A DNA stretch of 64,000 bases from Bacteroides zoogleoformans (GCF_002998435.1 NZ_CP027231.1:1963001-2027000), one strand, 5' to 3'; numbered from the stretch's first letter, positions 1 through 9,192 are shown. Made by a program: numbers and translations. Notes: generated by a model not told the origin, from the letters alone.

Positions 1-830
1 TCTTGGAAACCTTCCCAGTCCTGAGCCGTATATTTGGTATCTACCGCTGCATCAATCTTGGCTTTCTTCAGATCCTGATTGATAACTTTGGCTGTATTGT
101 CCTGACGGTTCGCGGCCAATGTGGTGTTCAGGCTTACACCACCATCGGGAGAAGCGTATGCAGAAATTTCAATGTTACTGATTTTCTTGTTGGCGGCATC
201 ATTTACGCTCTTCACCTCATTGCCGAATGCTTTGGCAGTCTTCAGTTCGCCGGCGCGTACGTTGGCTTGTTGAATCAAGAACATGATGTTGGCATCGTGT
301 TTCTCTTTGATGATACGTTGGAAAGCATCGTCTCCGTTGGCCGGGTTGGCGCTGCCCAATGTCTTGCCAATCAATTCGGAAGTAGAGATGACACCGTCGG
401 CCACTTTCACGGCAGGGATGTTCACCTTCTTGTTTCCGATGGTGGCTTTGAATTCCAGATAGAGTTCTGATTTAGCCATTTCCGGAACATAGTCGAAAGA
501 AGCTTTCATAGTGTAGTTGCCACCCATCTTGTAAGAAATGGCCTGGTCATTACCTTCTACTTTCTCACCTTGGAACATAGCCGAGCGGCCTTTGGCTTCA
601 CCACCGTCCCATCTCAATACGGGAGTTACTTCTACTACAGCTTTTTTATTGAAATATCTTTCAGGAAATTTTCCATTGATAGTAACGGGAACTTTACCAC
701 CTACGGCTTCCAAAACCTGAGGAGTCACTGTGAAGTAGTCCGAAGACAATTCACCCATCTTACTGCTGCACGATGTCAGCAATGCAACAACCATTGCCAT
801 TAAAAAAGGCAGATACAATTTTTTAGTCAT
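1..830 (-). CDS. OmpA-like outer-membrane lipoprotein (3' part missing)
   Basis: The reading frame starts at 830 and runs off the left edge, so about 276 N-terminal residues are visible. The first 20 or so residues are a lipoprotein signal with lipobox LTSC followed by SSKMG, so the protein should be lipidated at Cys and sent to the outer membrane. The middle part has beta-rich, Ig-like sequence. Near the visible end, the words IEISAYASPDGG and LAANRQD resemble the OmpA C-terminal peptidoglycan-binding fold (compare the usual GYASPEG and LSERRA words). The start is supported by a TATCTTTG promoter box at 911-918. Function beyond an envelope or peptidoglycan anchoring role is not known. Confidence 0.75.
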   Translation of the reverse strand, partial: MTKKLYLPFLMAMVVALLTSCSSKMGELSSDYFTVTPQVLEAVGGKVPVTINGKFPERYFNKKAVVEVTPVLRWDGGEAKGRSAMFQGEKVEGNDQAISYKMGGNYTMKASFDYVPEMAKSELYLEFKATIGNKKVNIPAVKVADGVISTSELIGKTLGSANPANGDDAFQRIIKEKHDANIMFLIQQANVRAGELKTAKAFGNEVKSVNDAANKKISNIEISAYASPDGGVSLNTTLAANRQDNTAKVINQDLKKAKIDAAVDTKYTAQDWEGFQ

Positions 831-910
831 TTCAGATATTAATTATTTTGTTTGTAAAATAAATTTTTCCATTCCGCAATTATGCCTCATCAAGCATGAA
901 CACAGCAATG

Positions 911-918
911 CAAAGATA
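911..918 (-). promoter_or_regulatory. Promoter -7 box for the OmpA-like lipoprotein
   Basis: A perfect TATCTTTG match to the Bacteroides -7 consensus TAnnTTTG lies about 80 bases upstream of the start codon. No convincing -33 TTTG at normal spacing was found. Confidence 0.6.
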
Positions 919-966
919 CTAAATCTTCTTAGAGTTTGTTAACCTCAAGACCCTTTTTACCATAAT

Positions 967-1917
967 TTAATGAATCCTTTGCTTCTCGCGATATTTTATG
1001 TTGCGAGGATGATGCTCGATGATTTCACTGCGCAACCTGTTGCGATCGACGTGTGTATAAAGTTCTGTCGTTGCGATGGATTCATGCCCGAGCATACATT
1101 GTATGGCGCGAAGATTGGCTCCTCCTTCCAGCAAGTGGGTGGCAAAGGAGTGACGGAAGGTGTGCGGACTGATGTTTTTGGTGATACCGGCCTTGTCGGC
1201 CAGTTCTTTGATCAGGTGGAATATCATGATGCGCGAAATTTTGTTTCCCCAACGTGCCAGAAACAGATAGTCTTCGAACTCCTTCTTGATTTTACCCTGA
1301 TTACGATCCATGAGCCACTTCTCAATTTCTTTGATGGCACGCGGAGAGATGGGGACAAGGCGTTGTTTGCCACCCTTTCCCTCTACTTTGATAAAGCCCT
1401 CCTCAAAATAGAGGTCGGAAATTTTCAGGTTGCAGAGTTCCGACACGCGCAACCCACAGCTATACAACGTTTCGAGGATGGCTCTGTTGCGCTGTCCTTC
1501 GTTTTTACTCAAGTCCACGGTACTGATGATAAGGTCTATCTCCTCCAATGTCAGCACTTCGGGCAGTTTGAGTCCTATTTTAGGACCTTCGAGCAGTTCG
1601 CCGGGATCACTTTCCAGATAATCGGCCATGACGAGAAAATGGAAAAACGATTTTACTCCCGACAAGATGCGCGCCTGCGAACGGGGATGAATGCCGATGT
1701 CGTGCAAACCGGCGGCAAACCGATGCAGATCGTCCAAGGTCGTGTCGAGAAAACTTTTGTTTTCTTCTTCAAGGAAATGAAGCAACTTCTCCAAATCCCT
1801 CAGATAAGCATCTTGCGTATTGAGCGAAAGGGCTTTTTCCAATTTCAGGTATTGACGGTACTTCCTGATTATCAGCGCCTGCTTTTCCTTATTTTTTGTT
1901 TTTTCTTCTGATTCCAT
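967..1917 (-). CDS. xerD: Site-specific tyrosine recombinase XerD
   Basis: A 316-residue tyrosine recombinase of the XerC/D type, which resolves chromosome dimers at dif together with its partner. The N-terminal SAM-like core-binding domain covers about residues 15-105. The catalytic domain carries the full set of active residues: R157 in CGLRVSEL, K181 in the beta-hairpin EGKGGKQR, H252 and R255 in HTFRHSFATHLL, H278 in LGHES and nucleophile Y287 in TELYTHV. The length is normal for XerD. The gene is divergent from aroQ. Its placement among housekeeping genes, with no att sites seen, argues for a chromosomal Xer rather than a transposon integrase. Confidence 0.93.
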   Translation of the reverse strand: MESEEKTKNKEKQALIIRKYRQYLKLEKALSLNTQDAYLRDLEKLLHFLEEENKSFLDTTLDDLHRFAAGLHDIGIHPRSQARILSGVKSFFHFLVMADYLESDPGELLEGPKIGLKLPEVLTLEEIDLIISTVDLSKNEGQRNRAILETLYSCGLRVSELCNLKISDLYFEEGFIKVEGKGGKQRLVPISPRAIKEIEKWLMDRNQGKIKKEFEDYLFLARWGNKISRIMIFHLIKELADKAGITKNISPHTFRHSFATHLLEGGANLRAIQCMLGHESIATTELYTHVDRNRLRSEIIEHHPRNIKYREKQRIH

Positions 1918-1927
1918 TTCTTTTTCC

Positions 1928-1935
1928 TACCTTTG
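1928..1935 (+). promoter_or_regulatory. Promoter -7 box, probably for aroQ
   Basis: TACCTTTG matches the Bacteroides -7 consensus. Five bases further on, CAAAGACG gives a weaker box (CGTCTTTG) on the other strand pointing towards xerD, so the two promoters would overlap face to face. If used, aroQ has a 5' leader of about 240 bases that includes the 11-bp repeat. Confidence 0.5.
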
Positions 1936-2095
1936 CACCGCAAAGACGATGCTCGTGAGCAGGGCGAAAACATGACAAATTCTGCCGTCGCCTTGCCGTT
2001 CGCGTCTTCTTTGCAGATTTCGACTGAATACAATCGGGATGTATCAAAGCCGTGTCAGAGCCATACTTGATCCGTGGTTTCTCCGCATCCATATA

Positions 2096-2150
2096 TACGG
2101 AGCTGATACGGAGCTGAACCGGAGCGGATACGGAGCAGATGCGGAGCAGT
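2096..2150. repeat. 11-bp tandem repeat, five units
   Basis: Five consecutive 11-base units start at 2096, 2107, 2118, 2129 and 2140. The consensus is TACGGAGCTGA; units 1 and 2 are identical and the others differ at two to four positions while keeping CGGAGC. The array ends 34 bases before the aroQ start codon, so it would lie in the mRNA leader. Confidence 0.85.
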
Positions 2151-2184
2151 CCCGACCGGGACAAAGGTATAAAAAAAACGTGTT

Positions 2185-2604
2185 ATGAGAATACAGATTA
2201 TCAACGGCCCCAATATAAATCTCTTGGGCAAACGCGAACCTTCCGTTTATGGCAGTGTTACTTTCGAAGACTACCTCGACGGCCTTCGTAAAAGATATGC
2301 CGATGTGGAAATTGACTATTTTCAGTCCAACATCGAAGGAGAATTGATAGACAAGATTCAGCAAGCGGGTTTCGATGCAGACGGCATTATCCTGAATGCA
2401 GGGGCCTATACCCATACATCCATAGCGCTGCACGACGCCATCCGCGCGGTTACTTCTCCGGTGGTGGAGGTGCATATTTCCAATGTGCATGCACGCGAAG
2501 CGTTCCGCCACGTATCGATGATTTCCTGCGCCTGCAAGGGAGTGATTCTGGGCTTCGGCTTAGACTCTTACCGGTTGGCGATAGAGGCATTGAAAGAATT
2601 ATAG
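2185..2604 (+). CDS. aroQ: 3-dehydroquinate dehydratase, type II
   Basis: A 139-residue type II dehydroquinase, converting 3-dehydroquinate to 3-dehydroshikimate in the shikimate pathway. Family marks are NGPNINLLGKREP near the N-terminus with R17 and catalytic Y22 on the flexible lid, NAGAYTHTS near residue 71, and EVHISNVHARE with catalytic H102. The length is usual for the dodecameric family. It precedes pyk by about 50 bases on the same strand and is likely cotranscribed with it. Confidence 0.95.
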   Translation: MRIQIINGPNINLLGKREPSVYGSVTFEDYLDGLRKRYADVEIDYFQSNIEGELIDKIQQAGFDADGIILNAGAYTHTSIALHDAIRAVTSPVVEVHISNVHAREAFRHVSMISCACKGVILGFGLDSYRLAIEALKEL

Positions 2605-2657
2605 GTTGCTCATGGTCTTTCATCCATGATTCATCATAAATAAACAGATATAGTATT

Positions 2658-4118
2658 ATGTTATTGAAGCAAACGAAAATTGTCGCAACGATTTCTGACC
2701 AACGTTGCGACGTCGATTTTATAAAACAGTTGTTCGAAGCCGGCATGAATGTGGTGCGCATGAATACCGCACATCTCAATCGTGAAGGTGCCGAGCGGCT
2801 GATAGGTAATGTACGTGCCGTGTCCAACCGCATTGCCATTTTGATGGATACGAAAGGCCCCGAAGTGCGCACTACTCCTTTGGTTGGCGACTCGCTTCCT
2901 TTTAAAGCGGGCGACCGCGTCAAAGTGGTAGGTAACCCCGAGTTGCAGACAACCCGCGAGTGCATTTCCGTGAGCTACCCCAACTTCGTTCAGGATTTGA
3001 ATGAAGGCGGACACATCCTTATCGATGACGGTGAGATGGAAATGGTGGTTGTAGAGAAGCATGCCGGCTATCTGCTCTGCGAAATGCAGAACGACGCGAC
3101 GCTTGGCAGCCGCAAAAGTGTCAATGTGCCGGGAGTGCGCATCAACTTGCCTTCACTGACCGAAAAAGACCGTACCAACATCTTGTATGCCATCGAGAAG
3201 GACATTGACTTCATTGCCCACTCTTTCGTGCGTAACAAGCAGGACATCATGGACATTAAAAACATTTTGGACGCACATGGCAGCGACATACGCGTCATTG
3301 CCAAGATTGAGAACCAAGAGGGCGTGGACAACATCGACGAGATTCTGGAAGTGGCCGACGGTGTGATGGTGGCGCGCGGCGACCTCGGCATCGAAGTGCC
3401 CCAGGAGCGCATCCCCGGCATCCAGCGTGTGCTGATTCGCAAGTGTATCTTGGCCAAAAAGCCGGTTATCGTCGCCACCCAGATGCTACATACGATGATT
3501 TCCAATCCGCGTCCCACCCGCGCCGAAGTGACGGACATCGCCAATGCCATCTATTATCGCACGGACGCTTTGATGCTGAGCGGCGAGACCGCCTATGGAA
3601 AATATCCCGTAGAGGCGGTGAAGACAATGACTAAAGTTGCCGCACAAGCCGAAAAGGATAAACTGGCTGATAATGACATCCGTATTCCGCTGGACGAGAA
3701 CAGAAACGACGTGACGGCTTTCCTTGCCAAACAAGCCGTAAAAGCTACTACAAAACTGAAAATCCGAGCCATCATCACGGATAGCTACAGCGGGCGCACG
3801 GCTCGTAACCTGGCTGCTTTCCGTGGCAAGTTCCCGGTACTTGCCATCTGCTACAAAGAGAAAACCATGCGCCACCTTGCCCTTTCTTATGGTGTAGAGG
3901 CCATTTATATGCCCGAACTTGCCAACGGACAGGAATACTACTTTGCCGCCTTACGCCGCCTGTTGAAGGAGGGCCGCCTGCAACCTACCGATATGGTGGG
4001 CTACCTGAGCAGCGGCAAAGCGGGCACGCAGACCTCTTTCCTTGAGATAAACGTAGTGGAAGATGCCCTGAAGCATGCCACGGAAAGCGTGCTTCCCAAC
4101 AGCAACCGATACTTATAA
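2658..4118 (+). CDS. pyk: Pyruvate kinase
   Basis: A 486-residue pyruvate kinase, the last glycolytic step (phosphoenolpyruvate plus ADP to pyruvate plus ATP). The TIM-barrel domain shows MNTAHLNREGAE, the substrate loop LMDTKGPEVRT, then the effector/metal region with IAKIENQEGV and the signature-like segment with ARGDLGIEVP. A C-terminal domain follows with IITDSYSGRTARNLAAFRGK. The last 100 residues show no extra domain. Unlike many kinases it starts MLLKQTKIVATISDQRC with a very short N-terminus. It lies in the aroQ-pyk-methyltransferase run. Confidence 0.95.
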   Translation: MLLKQTKIVATISDQRCDVDFIKQLFEAGMNVVRMNTAHLNREGAERLIGNVRAVSNRIAILMDTKGPEVRTTPLVGDSLPFKAGDRVKVVGNPELQTTRECISVSYPNFVQDLNEGGHILIDDGEMEMVVVEKHAGYLLCEMQNDATLGSRKSVNVPGVRINLPSLTEKDRTNILYAIEKDIDFIAHSFVRNKQDIMDIKNILDAHGSDIRVIAKIENQEGVDNIDEILEVADGVMVARGDLGIEVPQERIPGIQRVLIRKCILAKKPVIVATQMLHTMISNPRPTRAEVTDIANAIYYRTDALMLSGETAYGKYPVEAVKTMTKVAAQAEKDKLADNDIRIPLDENRNDVTAFLAKQAVKATTKLKIRAIITDSYSGRTARNLAAFRGKFPVLAICYKEKTMRHLALSYGVEAIYMPELANGQEYYFAALRRLLKEGRLQPTDMVGYLSSGKAGTQTSFLEINVVEDALKHATESVLPNSNRYL

Positions 4119-4120
4119 AT

Positions 4121-4159
4121 GAGGGTGTGTCAAGGAAGCACTCTTTTTGACACACTCCC
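4121..4159 (+). terminator. Hairpin between pyk and the methyltransferase
   Basis: GTGTGTCAA at 4125-4133 pairs with TTGACACAC at 4147-4155, extended by further G-C and G-U pairs. No U-run follows, so it may be an mRNA processing or stabilising hairpin rather than a full terminator. Confidence 0.45.
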
Positions 4160-4177
4160 ACTCCTTTATCCGATATC

Positions 4178-4810
4178 ATGACGTTAGACGAGTATATCCT
4201 GCAACATATCGATAAAGAGAGCGATTACCTGAAAGCGCTCTATCGCGACACGCATGTCAAATTGCTTTATCCCCGCATGGCTTCGGGACACTTGCAGGGA
4301 CGCATGCTCAAAATGTTCGTCAGGATGATACGTCCCCGTCAGGTATTGGAGATAGGAACTTACAGCGGCTATTCCGCCCTTTGCATAGCCGAAGGACTGC
4401 CGGAGGGCGGAATGCTGCACACCATTGAAATCAATGACGAGCAGGAAGACTTCACGCGTCCGTGGATAGATGGGTCGGACTATGCCGACAAAATAAAATT
4501 CTACATCGGCGATGCCTTGGAATTAATTCCCCGCCTTGACCTCACTTTCGATTTGGCATTCATTGACGGTGACAAGCGCAGATACGTGGATTATTACGAA
4601 ATGGCGCTTGCCCGCCTTTCGGATGGAGGATATATCATTGCCGACAACACGTTGTGGGATGGCCACGTGCTGGAAGAGCATCCTCATGCGTCCGACCGGC
4701 AGACAATCTGCATCAAGGAATTCAATGACTTTGTAGCACGCGACGAACGTGTGGAGAAAGTGATTCTTCCGCTGCGCGACGGACTGACCATCATCCGTAA
4801 AAGAGACTAA
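4178..4810 (+). CDS. SAM-dependent O-methyltransferase (CCoAOMT-like)
   Basis: A 210-residue class I methyltransferase of the bacterial O-methyltransferase/caffeoyl-CoA family. Motif I is VLEIGTYSGYSALCIAEGLP (SAM-binding loop). HTIEIND follows as the acidic residue at the end of strand 2, then LAFIDGDKRRYVDYYE and IIADNTLWDGHV, which carry the metal-binding aspartates seen in this family. The natural substrate cannot be told. It follows pyk on the same strand after a hairpin and ends close to the convergent permease gene. Confidence 0.85.
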   Translation: MTLDEYILQHIDKESDYLKALYRDTHVKLLYPRMASGHLQGRMLKMFVRMIRPRQVLEIGTYSGYSALCIAEGLPEGGMLHTIEINDEQEDFTRPWIDGSDYADKIKFYIGDALELIPRLDLTFDLAFIDGDKRRYVDYYEMALARLSDGGYIIADNTLWDGHVLEEHPHASDRQTICIKEFNDFVARDERVEKVILPLRDGLTIIRKRD

Positions 4811-4813
4811 GAC

Positions 4814-4879
4814 AAGCCCACACCTCAACATTCCCAAGCCCACACTTGAGCACTCCTAAGCCCACACTTTGGAAAAGCT
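4814..4879. repeat. 22-bp tandem repeat, three units
   Basis: Units start at 4814, 4836 and 4858, giving an exact 22-base period. The conserved core is AAGCCCACACYT and the remaining ten or so bases differ between units. The array begins three bases after the methyltransferase stop and lies in the convergent gap before the permease gene. Confidence 0.8.
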
Positions 4880-4943
4880 AAACCGAAAGGAAGTACAAAA
4901 GACGGAAAAACCTTGCAGAAAGCCCTTTATATCCGGCATGTCT

Positions 4944-6188
4944 CTATGCGGCAGACGACGGTTTAAGCAACCTCTTGCCGAGGTATTTTACCGGATAACG
5001 GACAGAAAGGAAGCCCACGGCGATTACCGTGAAAAACACCAAAATGATGTCTGTAAAATGTACACTAACCGGATAGGCATCTACCACGAAAGCACCGTTT
5101 CCTCCACCTAACGAAATCAGGCCGAAGCGTTGTTGCAGGAAGCAAAGCAACAATCCCAATATGATGCCGGCGGTAGCACCGAAAACAGAAATCAACCGTC
5201 CTTCAAACAAGAATATGCGCAACACAAGGCGTTCGTCGGCTCCCAGATTGCGCAAGGTCTCCACGTCCTCCCGCTTGTCCAATATCAACATGGAGAGGGA
5301 ACCGATAACATTGAAGCAGGCTATGACGAGGATGAAAGTAAGAAACAAATAAGAAATCAGCTTCTCGATTTCCATGATGCGGAAGACGTCGGCTTGTTGC
5401 TCGTAGCGATTCTGCACGGCAAACCGGTCGCCGAGGATGCGCTTGATTTTCTTCTGCACGGCATCGGTGCCGAATCCGGGTTTCAGTTTCAGTTCGATGG
5501 CGGAGACTTCCGTATCGAAATTGAACAGGCGGCGGGCAAAACCGAGGGAAGTCAGGATATAGCGGGAATCGTATTTCTTCTGATTCACCGTGAATATGGC
5601 CCCGGGCGAGAAAAGGTACTCCCGATTGAAAGCCGAGGCAGGATTGGCAATATTCATCCGGACATTGCGTTTAGGGGCATAAACCAGCAGCGGGTCTACG
5701 AATTGAATGCCTGTACCCAGCTCAGACATGAGTTCCACCCCCATGAAGCCATAATCCACCAATGAATCGGAAAGAACAAATTCACCGGTACCATACAGCA
5801 GGCTGTCGATGGAGGTCAGTTGCTCGAAGTTATCCTCTACTCCTTTTATCACGGCCATTGCCTGACGGTCTTTGTACTGCACCATCGCGTTTTCTTCCAG
5901 CGTCTCAGTCCAGACCTCGATTTCGGGCAAGGCACGCACTTGCCGGATGCGCGACTCGCGAGGATCGAACACCTTACCTTCGCGGATGGTGATTTTAAGT
6001 TCCGGGTCGAAAGCCGTAAAGAAGCCTGCCACCATGTCTTGAAAACCGTTGAACACAGACAACGTACACACCAATGCCAACGTGGTCAATGCCACTCCGC
6101 ATACCGAAATGCCTGAAATGATATTGATGGCGTTGTGCTTCTTCTTGGAGAAGAGATAACGACGGGCTATGTAAAAAGGGAGATTCAC
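4944..6188 (-). CDS. FtsX/LolC-E-type ABC transporter permease
   Basis: A 414-residue inner-membrane protein of the MacB/FtsX/LolE permease family. It has one N-terminal membrane helix (about residues 20-45), a periplasmic MacB_PCD-like domain of roughly 200 residues, and three C-terminal helices around residues 275-300, 325-350 and 375-400. The opening FYIARRYLFSKKKHNAINIIS is characteristic of LolC/LolE, which with LolD extract lipoproteins for transfer to the outer membrane. No ATPase gene is adjacent. The start codon is GTG and overlaps the rbfA stop by one base (TAGTG), so the two are translationally coupled. Confidence 0.85.
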   Translation of the reverse strand: MNLPFYIARRYLFSKKKHNAINIISGISVCGVALTTLALVCTLSVFNGFQDMVAGFFTAFDPELKITIREGKVFDPRESRIRQVRALPEIEVWTETLEENAMVQYKDRQAMAVIKGVEDNFEQLTSIDSLLYGTGEFVLSDSLVDYGFMGVELMSELGTGIQFVDPLLVYAPKRNVRMNIANPASAFNREYLFSPGAIFTVNQKKYDSRYILTSLGFARRLFNFDTEVSAIELKLKPGFGTDAVQKKIKRILGDRFAVQNRYEQQADVFRIMEIEKLISYLFLTFILVIACFNVIGSLSMLILDKREDVETLRNLGADERLVLRIFLFEGRLISVFGATAGIILGLLLCFLQQRFGLISLGGGNGAFVVDAYPVSVHFTDIILVFFTVIAVGFLSVRYPVKYLGKRLLKPSSAA

Positions 6189-6520
6189 TATTTCAAAAGT
6201 TCATCAATCCGCTCCAGATAATCCAAAGAATCATCCACGAAGAACTTCAGTTCGGGTATGATGCGCAATTGATGACGTACACGTGTCCCCAACTCAAAAC
6301 GGATGGACTTCATGTTTGCATTGACGTTTTTAATGATTTCTTCACTCTTTTCCGAGGGAAATATACTGAGATAGGCACGAGCCACACTCATATCGGGGCT
6401 GATGCGCACCGCACTCACTGAAATCAATGTGCCGGACATGGATTTGGTTTGCATCAGAAAGATGTCGCTTAGTTCCTTCTGGAGGAGGCGGGCTATTTTA
6501 CTTTGTCTGGTAGTTTCCAT
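6188..6520 (-). CDS. rbfA: 30S ribosome-binding factor A
   Basis: A 110-residue RbfA, a KH-fold protein that binds the 30S subunit and helps mature the 16S rRNA 5' end, notably in cold adaptation. It shows the family pattern: ARLLQKELSDIFL, LISVSAVRISPDMSVARAYLS and IRFELGTRVRHQLRIIPELKFFVDDSL. A TAATTTTG promoter box lies about 30 bases upstream. It heads a two-gene unit with the overlapping permease gene. Confidence 0.95.
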   Translation of the reverse strand: METTRQSKIARLLQKELSDIFLMQTKSMSGTLISVSAVRISPDMSVARAYLSIFPSEKSEEIIKNVNANMKSIRFELGTRVRHQLRIIPELKFFVDDSLDYLERIDELLK

Positions 6521-6548
6521 ACAGTTTATTAGTTGTTTATTTAAGAAG

Positions 6549-6556
6549 CAAAATTA
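6549..6556 (-). promoter_or_regulatory. Promoter -7 box for rbfA
   Basis: TAATTTTG on the minus strand matches TAnnTTTG and lies 29 bases upstream of the rbfA start. Confidence 0.55.
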
Positions 6557-6582
6557 CTGAAATATATTGTTTTGCCGGGCAT

Positions 6583-9090
6583 TTATAGTTTTTTTAGATT
6601 CTTTGCTCTCACAATCACAACCATCACTCCTATGATGAGAAGAGCCAGTGCGGCATATGCAATGCTTTCGGTGACATGCAGGCTCACCGGGTCGAAGTAC
6701 ATCTCGATGGTATGCTCTCCGGCAGGAACATACATGGTGCGCAGAATGTAGTCGGCACGTGCCTGTTCCACCGGTTGCCCGTCAATGGTGACATGCCATC
6801 CGTCCGGATAATAGATTTCGGAGAATACGACAACACCGTCTTTGGAATTATAGCTCTTGTAGGTCAAGCGGTTCGGTGCATAGTTCATCAACTCAATGGT
6901 CGAAAGGCTGTCCCTATAGCTTTCCGTGACGCCTTTCAACGTTTCTTTGAAGCGTGCATCCACTACAGCGGTTTCCGCAGGGAGGATATGGTTCAAGGCG
7001 TCTATCTCCTCATTGGCATTGTTTACGTATTGCACCTTGTTCACAAACCACGCATTGCCATAGGCATAGGGGTTGAGAATCGGAACCGTTTGTCCCTGTT
7101 GTCCTGCGGGAAGGATGAAGTATTTTGTATTCAGCATATTCAAGACTCGGAACTTGTCGGCATCCACACTGTCCATCTTGCCCCCTGCAGAGGCAATAGC
7201 GCTATAAGCGGCCTGCATCTCCGGAGAAATGTGATGCTCTATCATCTCCTGATAGCGACGTAGTTTGGCGGCATGGTATCCACCGACGCTCTTATGCCAA
7301 TAGGAAGTATTGTTTTCATTGAAAGTATTGCTTGCGAAGTTCAGTACACGATAGTCCGGAGCATCGTCTTGCAGAATCAGTTCGTCCGCTTTCGTCTTCT
7401 TGAAAGTTTCCGTTTGGACAGACCGGGAAACAAACTGTTCGTCGTGCAGGTATCGTTTGTTGACGCTCCACATATCGCACAGACAGAGTAAGGCGATGCC
7501 TGCTACAATCAACGAACTGCGCATCTTGCCCGCAACGTAAAGCCATAGCAGACCGCAACCGATGGCAATGATGATAAAGCTTCGCAGCGCATCGGAACTG
7601 ACAAGTGCAGCACGCATTTCCCCCAGATTGGCAAGAATGCCGGACAGCGCATCGGCGGGTATCATGTTTCGGTCGACGGCATTTTGCAACATCTGCGCTT
7701 CCTGAACAGATACATAGCCTGAACTGAAACTACCCGGGGCTACGGCCAGCAGCAGAGCTATGCCGGCTGTGAGAGCCACACTGATGCCCAACGCCTTCCT
7801 GTTGAGTTTCAGTATTTCCGGTTTGTCTAATATGCGCTTCAGAGCAAAGATGGCCAGCAAAGGAATGGTGAATTCAGCGATGACAAGGATAGACGACACA
7901 GCACGGAATTTATTGTACATCGGAACGTGGTCTATAAAGAAGTCCGTCAAAGGCATGAAATTCTTTCCCCAAGCCAAAAGGATGGAGAAGAGTGTAGCCC
8001 CTATCAGCGCCCATTTCAGAGGCCCTTTCACAATGAAGCACCCCAGTATGAATAGGAAAAGGACAAAAGCACCCACATAGACGGGGCCTGATGTCATGGG
8101 CTGATCGCCGAAATATTGCGTCAGCGAGTTATATAAGTTGCCGTACATCGGATTTGCTTTCTGCATGGCCGTCTCGCTTTGACTTAAAGGAACGGATGCT
8201 CCCCCCTTGAAGTTGGGTACAAGCAGGGTCAGGGTTTCGCCGATGCCGTAGCTCCATCCGGTGATATAATCCCTATCCAGCCCGCCGCTGGTTTGTTTGG
8301 CAGTTTCTCCGGTTTGCACCAACTCACTTTTACCACGCATGGTCTCCTTACTATAAGCGTATGTGTGATAAAGGTTCGACAAATTGGCGGCTACACCGAT
8401 AAGGGCAGCCACTATCAGTACGGCGCTTGCTTTAAAGAATTGAGGCAACGTCTTGTTGCGCCACGCATCCTCCAAATAAGCGCCTACAAAGAACAAAATG
8501 ACGAAAAAGAAATAGTAGGACATCTGTATATGGTTGGAAGTCACTTGCAGAGCAACAAACAAGGCAGTGACGATGCCTCCCGTCAACAGCCTGCCCCGAT
8601 AGGCAAGAACGATGCCCGCCATCGTGGGCGGAACATATGCCAATGTGATAAACTTCCAGATGTGTCCCGCAGAAATCAGAATGAAGAAATAGGACGAGAA
8701 GGCCCAAATGATTCCTCCCAATCCCGCCAGCCATACCGGTATGCCGAAAGCACGAAGCAAGATATAGAAACCAAGCATCAGCATAAATGTAAGACACACG
8801 TATTCGGGCAAGAAGAGTTGATAACCCTTTTGCACCCACTGCAACGGTTTGGTAGAATCATACGAGGGGGCTATCTGATACATGGGCATTCCGCCAAACA
8901 GGGAGTTGGTCCAGCGGCTACGTTCACCCGTCTGTTCGTAGTACTCTTTTACTTCTTGTCCGGCGCCTGCACCGGCTGCCGTGTCATGCTGAAACAAGAT
9001 GCGGTTCTCTATATCCGCCGGAAAAAAGTAAGCGAAAGAAAGCAGGGCGAATGCCAGAATGGCAATCAAATCGGGTAGAATCTTCTTCAT
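6583..9090 (-). CDS. YfhO-family multi-span membrane protein
   Basis: An 835-residue integral membrane protein with about 12-14 hydrophobic helices, mostly in the first 560 residues, then a long extracytoplasmic beta-rich domain and one last helix. Words such as NSLFGGMPMYQ, SGHIWKF and the C-terminal EIYYPDGWHVTIDGQP are typical of the YfhO (DUF6044-like) family, GT-C-type proteins linked in Firmicutes to lipoteichoic acid glycosylation; the role in Bacteroides is unknown. The frame is open to 9171, but the promoter box at 9132-9139 makes the Met at 9090 (MKKILPDLIAILAFA) the likely start. Confidence 0.85.
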   Translation of the reverse strand: MKKILPDLIAILAFALLSFAYFFPADIENRILFQHDTAAGAGAGQEVKEYYEQTGERSRWTNSLFGGMPMYQIAPSYDSTKPLQWVQKGYQLFLPEYVCLTFMLMLGFYILLRAFGIPVWLAGLGGIIWAFSSYFFILISAGHIWKFITLAYVPPTMAGIVLAYRGRLLTGGIVTALFVALQVTSNHIQMSYYFFFVILFFVGAYLEDAWRNKTLPQFFKASAVLIVAALIGVAANLSNLYHTYAYSKETMRGKSELVQTGETAKQTSGGLDRDYITGWSYGIGETLTLLVPNFKGGASVPLSQSETAMQKANPMYGNLYNSLTQYFGDQPMTSGPVYVGAFVLFLFILGCFIVKGPLKWALIGATLFSILLAWGKNFMPLTDFFIDHVPMYNKFRAVSSILVIAEFTIPLLAIFALKRILDKPEILKLNRKALGISVALTAGIALLLAVAPGSFSSGYVSVQEAQMLQNAVDRNMIPADALSGILANLGEMRAALVSSDALRSFIIIAIGCGLLWLYVAGKMRSSLIVAGIALLCLCDMWSVNKRYLHDEQFVSRSVQTETFKKTKADELILQDDAPDYRVLNFASNTFNENNTSYWHKSVGGYHAAKLRRYQEMIEHHISPEMQAAYSAIASAGGKMDSVDADKFRVLNMLNTKYFILPAGQQGQTVPILNPYAYGNAWFVNKVQYVNNANEEIDALNHILPAETAVVDARFKETLKGVTESYRDSLSTIELMNYAPNRLTYKSYNSKDGVVVFSEIYYPDGWHVTIDGQPVEQARADYILRTMYVPAGEHTIEMYFDPVSLHVTESIAYAALALLIIGVMVVIVRAKNLKKL

Positions 9091-9131
9091 GACTGCTGTT
9101 TTATATGGTTTTGATTGAGAGTTTTCGACGG

Positions 9132-9139
9132 CAAAGGTA
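9132..9139 (-). promoter_or_regulatory. Promoter -7 box for the YfhO-family gene
   Basis: TACCTTTG lies downstream of the most upstream in-frame Met (9171) and 42 bases before the Met at 9090, so it decides the start of the gene. Confidence 0.65.
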
Positions 9140-9184
9140 CGATATTTCTTTCTGTGGTGTGTCATTTGCAATCAGCATTTTATG

Positions 9185-9192
9185 TATCTTTG
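9185..9192 (+). promoter_or_regulatory. Promoter -7 box for mtnN
   Basis: TATCTTTG is a perfect -7 match 35 bases before ATG 9227. It overlaps the longer possible frame beginning at 9182, which argues against that longer start. A TTTG at 9165-9168 is a little close (16 bases) for a standard -33 element. Confidence 0.65.

Noticed and set aside
970..1911. Long open frame of 313 codons on the plus strand
   Set aside because: It is the exact antisense of xerD, has no start context and an amino-acid make-up typical of a shadow frame.
1889..2164. 91-codon minus-strand frame over the 11-bp repeat
   Set aside because: It encodes only the repeat in translation and overlaps both divergent promoters.
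6583..9171. Longer start of the YfhO-family protein at 9171
   Set aside because: The promoter box at 9132-9139 lies inside the extra codons, and the membrane protein begins naturally at MKKILPDL.
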